Source: JAPOUP01 sp026708635
GTDB lineage: Bacteria; Pseudomonadota; Alphaproteobacteria; Rhodobacterales; Rhodobacteraceae
NCBI GenBank assembly: GCA_965200115.1
Contig: OZ241336.1
Coordinates: 2,108,001 to 2,172,000, forward strand
DNA length: 64,000 nucleotides
Direction: 5' to 3'
Under the pieces are notes generated by a model. The model did no database searches and was not told the origin of the DNA. It saw nothing but the letters and a program-made list of their open reading frames with translations. A program made the position numbers and the translations under genes. This document shows, piece by piece, positions 58,636 to 64,000 of the stretch (its first letter is position 1; every line of letters begins with the position of its first letter).

Positions 58636-59486
58636 CCGACTGAAGGCAGATAGTCCCGTATTTCAAGGAGGATCCGCTCGGGATCTTCCTCGTGCGCGAG
58701 GTGACCCACGCCCTCCAGCCGACGCGTTTCGGCAAGCTGCATCCGTTCGGACGCGCGCGTGGCGACGTCAGGCGGCACGGCAAGGTCCCGCGCACCTGTC
58801 AGATACAGCGTGCGCGCCTCCAGGGTCGGAAGTTCGGAAAGCAGTGTCTCGAGTGACCAGCGGGCCATCATGTTGAGAGTTCCATTGACATGCGCCCGAT
58901 CGCGCATCAGGCGCGCGTAATAATCTAACCCCTCGTCATCCAGTTTTGACCCGGTGCCCTCGATGAGCCTGCGCGACCTCTCGGGCGTGGCGCTGGCGGT
59001 GAATATCATGGCGGTCAAAGGGCTGATCGCGAGCGCACGGGCGATGAGGGGAAACAGCCAGCCCGCGACTCCCTGAAACTTATCCAGAGCGGGGTTGATG
59101 CCGATGACCGTTGCGGTGCCCATGAGCTTTGACAGCCGGAGCGCGATCGCGGTACCGGCGGAGTGGCTGAGGATCGCCTCGGGACGCCAGCCCTGGTCCC
59201 GCAGCAACTTTGCGATATCCGCCGCCATTTCCTCCAGTCCCGAGCGGGTACCGAGCGGAGACCGCGTGAAACCCTGACCCGGAAGATCCAGCGCGACCAC
59301 GCGGTGCCTCTCCGACAACGCGGGGATCATGGCGCGCCACGTGTGGACGCTGGATCCCGATCCCGGCAATAATAGAATCAGTGGGCCTTCGCCGCTTTCC
59401 TGGACATGCCAACGGTGAGGGCTGACCGAGACGCGACGCGACAGCCTTGGAAGGCTCCAGGTGGGGAGGTCATGCGTCCAGTCCAT
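58632..59486 (-). CDS. bchO: BchO, alpha/beta hydrolase linked to Mg chelatase
   Basis: A 284-residue alpha/beta hydrolase. Seen: LILLLPGSGSSVHTWRAMIP, VVALDLPGQGFTRSPLGTRS, nucleophile elbow AILSHSAGTAIALRLSKLMG, LYLTGARDLAVPPDVATRA with the catalytic Asp and VGHLAHEEDPERILLEIRDY with the His. BchO accompanies bchI and bchD in most PGCs; its substrate is not settled. The start at 59486 overlaps bchD by 17 nt. Confidence 0.92.
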   Translation of the reverse strand: MDWTHDLPTWSLPRLSRRVSVSPHRWHVQESGEGPLILLLPGSGSSVHTWRAMIPALSERHRVVALDLPGQGFTRSPLGTRSGLEEMAADIAKLLRDQGWRPEAILSHSAGTAIALRLSKLMGTATVIGINPALDKFQGVAGWLFPLIARALAISPLTAMIFTASATPERSRRLIEGTGSKLDDEGLDYYARLMRDRAHVNGTLNMMARWSLETLLSELPTLEARTLYLTGARDLAVPPDVATRASERMQLAETRRLEGVGHLAHEEDPERILLEIRDYLPSVG

Positions 59487-61134
59487 CGCGTATCGTTTGG
59501 AAAATTGTCTTGCCCAGTGTGGCGCTATCCGCTCTTGGCAGTGGGAGATATTGTGCGGCCAGTATACGGGCGAGGTCCGCCAGGACGGCCTGGGGACGAT
59601 TGCCGGTGTCAAGAACGACGCACGGCAATCCCTCACCCGCCAGACACCGTGCCACAGCGGTTGTATGTTCGCGCGCCTTCGCACGGTTCCCGCTTCCGTC
59701 CAGCGCCACATTGGCGCGGCCGTCGGTCAACAGCACCAGAATGGGGGTCAGCCCCTGCCCGCGTGCCTGCAGCGCCAGGTCACCGGCCGCCCGCAAACCG
59801 GTTGCAAGCGGCGTACCGCCACCACCCGGCAAGGCCGTCAGCCGTCGCTTTGCCTGCAAAAGTGATCGTGTCGGCGGCAAAAGGAGATCCGCCCGATTGC
59901 CCCGGAAAGCGATCAAGGCCACATGATCACGGCTAGCGTAAGCCCGCGAAAGCAGGATTTCGACGGCGCCCTTCGCGTCGCCAAGCCGCGCCATTGCCGC
60001 TGACCCCGACGCATCGACGGCAAAAATCAGCAACCGATCGCTTTTTTCCTCATACCTTTTTAGCCGGATGTCCGACGGCAGTACCTTAACCGACCCGTCG
60101 CGGCCCCTGAGACCCTGCCACGGCGCGGCCGTCCGAAGAGTCGCGGCGAGGTCGACCCGAGCGTCACCTCCCGGACGACCGGGACGGGACGGCAAGGGAC
60201 GACCCCGACGATTGGAGCGATGCTTTCGGCCCACACCCGCACCCTTCGCCACACGTGCGTGACCGCCGTCCCTCAATCCGTCAATCAGGTTCCCCGGCAA
60301 CTGGGGACGGACGGCTTCGACAAGGATTTCATCGGGCGGCCCCTGCGGCCGGGAGTCTTCCGCTCCGCCCTCCCGCGATTCCGGATGATGGTCACCGGGG
60401 TTCGGATCGTCGGGGGGTTCAGGAATCACGGTAGCGCGCGGCGCGAGTACCAAGCCGGCACCAACCGCGATATCCTCATCCTCGACCCGCCACCCGAGCC
60501 TGAGCGCCGCGTTTGCCTTCGCGGCCTTTAAGGCTAGATACGGCGCACGCAGGCTGTCGACGCCGAGCCGCGCCGCCAGAACCACGAGCCTGCGAAGCGC
60601 GTCGTCGGTCGCGGTAATGTCTGCCAGCCTAAGCCGTGCCTCGTCTATGCGCGGGGTTTCCGGCATCTGGGCCTGCTGCCTACCGATTTCGTCCAGGCAA
60701 ACATGCAAAGCGAGCCGCTCCATCAGCGCCCGCGGCGCGGTTTCACCCGGTTCGGCCCCCTCGTCGAGCAGCACCATGCGGCGACCACCACGCTCCAGGC
60801 ATTGCGCCATTTCGGCGGCGAGTTCCGCGCCGCAACGCTCCGCCATCGCCAGCAACAGGCAGGCGTCGTTACCGGCCATGAGGCCGCTGGTTCTCATAAT
60901 TCGTCCCGCGCTCAGTGTCGCGGCGATGTCCAGGCCGCCGAATAGCGCTTCCCGCGACATCGCCGGGTGAATGCGAACGGTTTGGATCTCGCGGCTGAGC
61001 AGATCGAGGAAAACGTCCCGGACCGGGCCTGACCGTGCCCGCAGAGCGACACCACGCAAACCGACGGGGTCCACCGCAAGGAGGTTAAGCGCAAGGCACG
61101 CATTCGCCCAGCTTCGCGCAACGTCGCGGCTCAC
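59470..61134 (-). CDS. bchD: Magnesium chelatase D subunit
   Basis: A 554-residue subunit. The N-terminal AAA-like half lacks a working Walker A, then comes a Pro/Asp/Glu linker (IPEPPDDPNPGDHHPESREG) and a C-terminal von Willebrand A domain with MIDAS residues in FAVDASGSAAMARLGDAKGA and LVLLTDGRANVALDGSGNRA. It bridges BchI and BchH. GTG start overlaps bchI by 4 nt. Confidence 0.95.
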   Translation of the reverse strand: MSRDVARSWANACLALNLLAVDPVGLRGVALRARSGPVRDVFLDLLSREIQTVRIHPAMSREALFGGLDIAATLSAGRIMRTSGLMAGNDACLLLAMAERCGAELAAEMAQCLERGGRRMVLLDEGAEPGETAPRALMERLALHVCLDEIGRQQAQMPETPRIDEARLRLADITATDDALRRLVVLAARLGVDSLRAPYLALKAAKANAALRLGWRVEDEDIAVGAGLVLAPRATVIPEPPDDPNPGDHHPESREGGAEDSRPQGPPDEILVEAVRPQLPGNLIDGLRDGGHARVAKGAGVGRKHRSNRRGRPLPSRPGRPGGDARVDLAATLRTAAPWQGLRGRDGSVKVLPSDIRLKRYEEKSDRLLIFAVDASGSAAMARLGDAKGAVEILLSRAYASRDHVALIAFRGNRADLLLPPTRSLLQAKRRLTALPGGGGTPLATGLRAAGDLALQARGQGLTPILVLLTDGRANVALDGSGNRAKAREHTTAVARCLAGEGLPCVVLDTGNRPQAVLADLARILAAQYLPLPRADSATLGKTIFQTIRDGLDA

Positions 61135-62135
61135 CCCAGAGTCTCCTCAACGGCACGCACCACCCTTGAGGAAGAACTGCTTTCGTCGAGGGGATCGCGG
61201 CGAAGACGGTGCGAGAGGGCGAGTGGCGCGACCCTGCGCAGGTGATCGATGGCGACTTCATCCGCACCTTCATACGCCGCCAGCGCCCGACTCGCCCGAA
61301 GGAGCGTGAGTTCACCCCTAAGTCCGTCAGTTCCGAGAGACGCGCAAAGTTCGGCGCAATCACGAATTACCCTGCGTTTTGCCGTCGTTCGCGCGAGAGC
61401 CCTTCTGGCATTGAGTATGCGGTCACGGATCACGATGTCCGCCGCCTTCCATCGGCGAATGAATCGCGTGGGTGAATTTTCGAAACTCTCCCTTCTGCGA
61501 ATGACTTCGACCCGCTCCTCGATATCATTCGGCGAACGCACCTCCACCGAAAGTCCGAACCGGTCAAGCAGCTGCGGCCGCAGCTCTCCCTCTTCCGGGT
61601 TGCCCGATCCAACCAGGACGAAGCGGGCCGGATGCCGGATTGATAGCCCCTCGCGCTCGACGAGATTGATGCCGGACTGCGCGACATCCAGCAGAAGATC
61701 CACGATATGATCCTCGAGGAGGTTGACCTCGTCAATGTATAGGTATCCACGGTTCGAAGCGGCCAGAAGGCCCGGCTGGAAAACTTTCTCACCATGGGTA
61801 AGCGCGCGCTCTATGTCGAGGGCGCCGGTAACCCGGTCCTCGGTCACACCCAGCGGAAGGTCCACAACGGGCGTCGGACGTTCCTCGGTATCCCTACCGA
61901 CCGGTTTCGCCCATTCAGGCACATCCCGAGGGCTTTCGGAGTTTACCGGACAACCCTTGACCGCCGTAATCGGCGGCAGTAGCGCGGCGAGCGCGCGCAC
62001 GGCGGTGCTCTTTCCCGTCCCCCGATCGCCGAACACCAGTACGCCACCCAGTTTCGGGTCGATGGCGCTGAGAAGCATCGCGCGCTTCATATCGTCCTGA
62101 CCGACGATGGCCGAAAACGGAAAGACCTTGCTCAT
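61131..62135 (-). CDS. bchI: Magnesium chelatase I subunit
   Basis: A 334-residue AAA+ ATPase. Walker A: LVFGDRGTGKSTAVRALAAL; Walker B: YLYIDEVNLLEDHIVDLLLD; arginine region FVLVGSGNPEEGELRPQLLD RFGLSVEV. It drives Mg insertion with BchD and BchH. Start overlaps the crtA stop by 4 nt. Confidence 0.96.
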   Translation of the reverse strand: MSKVFPFSAIVGQDDMKRAMLLSAIDPKLGGVLVFGDRGTGKSTAVRALAALLPPITAVKGCPVNSESPRDVPEWAKPVGRDTEERPTPVVDLPLGVTEDRVTGALDIERALTHGEKVFQPGLLAASNRGYLYIDEVNLLEDHIVDLLLDVAQSGINLVEREGLSIRHPARFVLVGSGNPEEGELRPQLLDRFGLSVEVRSPNDIEERVEVIRRRESFENSPTRFIRRWKAADIVIRDRILNARRALARTTAKRRVIRDCAELCASLGTDGLRGELTLLRASRALAAYEGADEVAIDHLRRVAPLALSHRLRRDPLDESSSSSRVVRAVEETLG

Positions 62136-62839
62136 CGCGGCCCCAGGCGTTCGAGCGGGCGTTCTCCGCGCCAGCTCCCGCTGTCATCCAGAATACGGAA
62201 TCTCGCATAGAGTTCCTCGCGGAACCAGCCTCCATCCCGAACGGCGCGGATGGCCCCGGCATGGGGTCCGTCGGGCGCACGGGCGAAAGCCGCCATTGTT
62301 TCCGGATTCGGCCATATCGAGAACGTTACCTGCTGAAGGAAAGGAACTTCCCCGATTCCGATCTTGAAGGCTACATTGGGGTCGGCACCGATCACGCGGC
62401 TGATGGTGGGAGTGCGCTTCCAGAATCGCAGGATGTGCCTCGGACGCAATGTCGCGCGCGTGAGGGCGGCAAGCGGCCCGTCCCATTCGGGACCGGCGGG
62501 AGCGAAAGGCGTGACACCGGACCAGGCGCCACGGGCCGAGACGGGTGCCAGATAGATCGTCCAGTGCTCGCAGGCCTTGTTTCGGTAGAGCCGGAAGAGA
62601 CGCTCTTCGCGAAGACGGGAACGCGCCACACGCTCATCGGGCCATACACAGAGAATCGCGAAAACACCCGAGTTGAATGCTGGCGTGAATCCCTCGCCGG
62701 TCCCCGATCCGCAAAGCTTCCAGAACTCGAGTCCGGATATGCGCGACAGGGAGAATCGCGCGGCGCCCATCATCCAGAACGCCCAGATAAGAGCGGTCAG
62801 CCGGTCAAATCGATAAAAGCTGAGCGATACGGTCTGAAT
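62132..62839 (-). CDS. crtA: Spheroidene monooxygenase, apparent ATT start codon
   Basis: A 235-residue CrtA that adds the C2 keto group of spheroidenone using O2. Seen: FWKLCGSGTGEGFTPAFNSG, WPDERVARSRLREERLFRLY, LRPRHILRFWKRTPTISRVI and FLQQVTFSIWPNPETMAAFA. The family N-terminus (M)QTVSLSFYRFDRL is intact in frame upstream of the first ATG (62773), but its first codon is ATT at 62839. AAGGGAA lies eight bases before it, and a stop precedes it with no ATG, GTG or TTG between. From 62773 the protein would lose 22 conserved residues. A PpsR site lies 18 bp upstream. Confidence 0.85.
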   Translation of the reverse strand: MQTVSLSFYRFDRLTALIWAFWMMGAARFSLSRISGLEFWKLCGSGTGEGFTPAFNSGVFAILCVWPDERVARSRLREERLFRLYRNKACEHWTIYLAPVSARGAWSGVTPFAPAGPEWDGPLAALTRATLRPRHILRFWKRTPTISRVIGADPNVAFKIGIGEVPFLQQVTFSIWPNPETMAAFARAPDGPHAGAIRAVRDGGWFREELYARFRILDDSGSWRGERPLERLGPR

Positions 62840-62856
62840 GGGTCGATTCCCTTGAC

Positions 62857-62874
62857 TGTCGGATTTTTCTTACA
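62857..62874 (-). promoter_or_regulatory. PpsR/CrtJ operator, crtA promoter
   Basis: TGTCGGATTTTTCTTACA is a perfect TGT-N12-ACA match, 18 bp from the proposed crtA start. It would block the crtA-bchIDO promoter. Confidence 0.8.
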
Positions 62875-63325
62875 CGTTATGCTGTTGCGGCGAAATGATT
62901 TCGCGACTTTCCCCCGGATATCTCCACGGTGAAATACGCGCGCCCCGTCCGCCTCCATCGATCTGGATCGCGGTCTGCCTGATGGCCGGGGGTGATGCTA
63001 TCGCTGAATGCGAACAAGGATTTCCGGTGGCATGAAGCCTATACGGCCGAACGGCCGTGAGACGGGGTGGCAACTTCCCAAGGGAATGGGTGGCGGGGAT
63101 TTCCCCGAAAATCCCATCAACCGGGATGCGCTTCACGGGCACGGGGGAAAACCATCGCCCGACCGATTACCTTCTTCCAAACCGTCCTGATCGAAGCGGG
63201 CGGGTCGGAAACGGAGGCCAGGCCCCCTCCTCCTGAAACCGCCGGTGCCGCCAGAGATCCTTGGCCGGTTTCCGCCGACGCCACCCGAAGCCCGCGACAA
63301 AGCGATCGGTACCCGGGGGCGGTTG

Positions 63326-63351
63326 AAAGGGTCCATTTCGATGGACCCTTT
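63326..63351 (-). terminator. Hairpin terminator of the BMP-family gene
   Basis: AAAGGGTCCAT and ATGGACCCTTT form an 11-bp perfect stem around a TTCG tetraloop, 18 nt past the stop of the leftward gene. The stem itself ends in T residues. Confidence 0.7.
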
Positions 63352-63368
63352 CCTTGGCGACCCGGCGA

Positions 63369-64000
63369 TCAGTTGGGAACGTCGCCGGTCAGACCCTCAA
63401 CATAGAAATTCATTCCCAGAAGCACGCCATCGTCCGCCGTCTCTCCCTCACCCAGCCAGGGAGAACCGTCCTGATAATTGATCGGTCCGGTAAACGGATG
63501 ATAGTCCCCCGCGGCGATCGAATCCGAGAGCGCCTGGGCATCGGCGCGCACTTCCGCCGGAATGACTTCGGACATCTCGCCGATTTCAACCATGCCGGGA
63601 CCGATGCCGTCCCAGGTATCGGTGGATTCCCAAGTACCGTCCATCACCGCGGCAACCCGGGCGATGTAGTATGGCGCCCAATCGTCGATGATCGAGCTGA
63701 TACGTGGCTCGGGAGCGAATGTGGCCATGTCGGAAGCTTGGCCAAACGAGTAGATGCCCGCGTCTTTCGCCACCGCCTGCGGCGCGGTCGAGTCAGTGTG
63801 TTGCATGATGACATCGACACCTTGATCGACCAGGGCCTGCGCGGCATCGCCCTCCTTGGCGGGATCAAACCAGGTATTTACCCAGACAATGGAGAACTCG
63901 ACATCCGGATTGGCTTTCCTGGCATGGATGAAAGCCGAATTGATTCCCCGAATTACCTCTGGAATCGGGAATGACGCGATGTAGCCGATCCTGTTGGTTT
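63369..64000 (-). CDS. BMP-family ABC transporter substrate-binding protein, partial (5' end outside window)
   Basis: The last 210 codons are present; the gene begins beyond the window. Seen: RIGYIASFPIPEVIRGINSA, FSIVWVNTWFDPAKEGDAAQ, ALVDQGVDVIMQHTDSTAPQ, DWAPYYIARVAAVMDGTWES and FTGPINYQDGSPWLGEGETA. These are standard features of the BMP/PnrA (Med-type) purine binding proteins. The C-terminus differs from the copy at the left edge, so it is a different subfamily member. Its transport partners are not visible. Confidence 0.9.
   Translation of the reverse strand, partial: TNRIGYIASFPIPEVIRGINSAFIHARKANPDVEFSIVWVNTWFDPAKEGDAAQALVDQGVDVIMQHTDSTAPQAVAKDAGIYSFGQASDMATFAPEPRISSIIDDWAPYYIARVAAVMDGTWESTDTWDGIGPGMVEIGEMSEVIPAEVRADAQALSDSIAAGDYHPFTGPINYQDGSPWLGEGETADDGVLLGMNFYVEGLTGDVPN

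Larger units (their letters stand above)
62840..63368. other. Gene-free stretch between crtA and the BMP-family gene
   Basis: About 530 bp. The crtA ribosome site and PpsR operator are at the left end and a transcript-end hairpin is at the right end. The middle shows no convincing gene, although open frames exist by GC bias. Confidence 0.5.

Noticed and set aside
1..64000. CRISPR array, tRNA, rRNA or integrase
   Set aside because: The repeats seen are tandem duplications, inverted repeats or one microsatellite; no regularly spaced direct repeats, cloverleaf or rRNA sequence, and no integrase motif was recognised.

Overview
The window is most of a photosynthesis gene cluster (PGC) from a purple non-sulfur or aerobic anoxygenic alphaproteobacterium, with accessory DNA on its left flank. 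Four things point to Rhodobacterales (Rhodovulum/Roseobacter-like): the run bchF-N-B-H-L-M-lhaA-puhABC-acsF-puhE-hemA-cycA, crtA (spheroidene ketolation), ppsR/aerR regulators with TGT-N12-ACA operators, and puf with pufC but no pufX. Genus is an inference from gene content; no rRNA is present. No tRNA, rRNA or CRISPR array was recognised.

Layout. 1-5.0 kb (+): BMP-type purine nucleoside ABC transporter (tail of the binding protein, NTF2-like protein, ATPase, two permeases) and purine nucleoside phosphorylase. 5.2-6.9 kb (+): TauE/SafE permease and its TIGR02186 partner. 7-20.2 kb: accessory zone with a broken ParDE module, a deleted IS200-type tnpA with large palindromes, two TbpB-like lipoproteins, a porin, an XRE regulator, gshB, cobU/cobC-like genes, an IS30-broken gene, creatinase, HicAB and DUF4160/DUF2442 relics. 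20.6-31.6 kb (-): crtEF then bchCXYZ-pufQBALMC. 32.1-47.9 kb (-): a fifteen-gene run from bchF to cycA covering early bacteriochlorophyll synthesis, reaction-centre assembly, 5-aminolevulinate synthesis and cytochrome c2. 48.2-54 kb (+): aerR-ppsR-bchG-bch2-bchP. 54.4-58.6 kb (+): a methyltransferase, then pucBAC and a repeat-bearing protein. 58.6-62.8 kb (-): crtA-bchI-bchD-bchO. 63.4-64 kb (-): part of a second BMP-family binding protein.

How it works together. HemA makes 5-aminolevulinate. BchIDH inserts Mg, BchM methylates, AcsF forms ring E with O2, BchNBL reduces protochlorophyllide, BchXYZ, BchF and BchC finish bacteriochlorophyllide, and BchG and BchP add and reduce the tail. CrtE, CrtF and CrtA are carotenoid enzymes; crtB, crtI, crtC and crtD are not in the window. 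Puf and Puh form the RC-LH1 complex, Puc forms LH2, and cytochrome c2 or PufC re-reduces the reaction centre. PpsR, opposed by AerR, probably represses through seven sites at four promoters (bchC x2, bchF/aerR x2, puc x2, crtA x1).

Most unusual: a PucA with Phe44-Leu45 (B800-820-like) and a C-terminal extension of about 60 residues; a crtA whose only family-consistent start codon is ATT; a 93-bp in-frame duplication of the aerR translation start; an eight-copy CAGT microsatellite at the bchZ/pufQ junction; and an unassigned low-GC methyltransferase between bchP and pucB.
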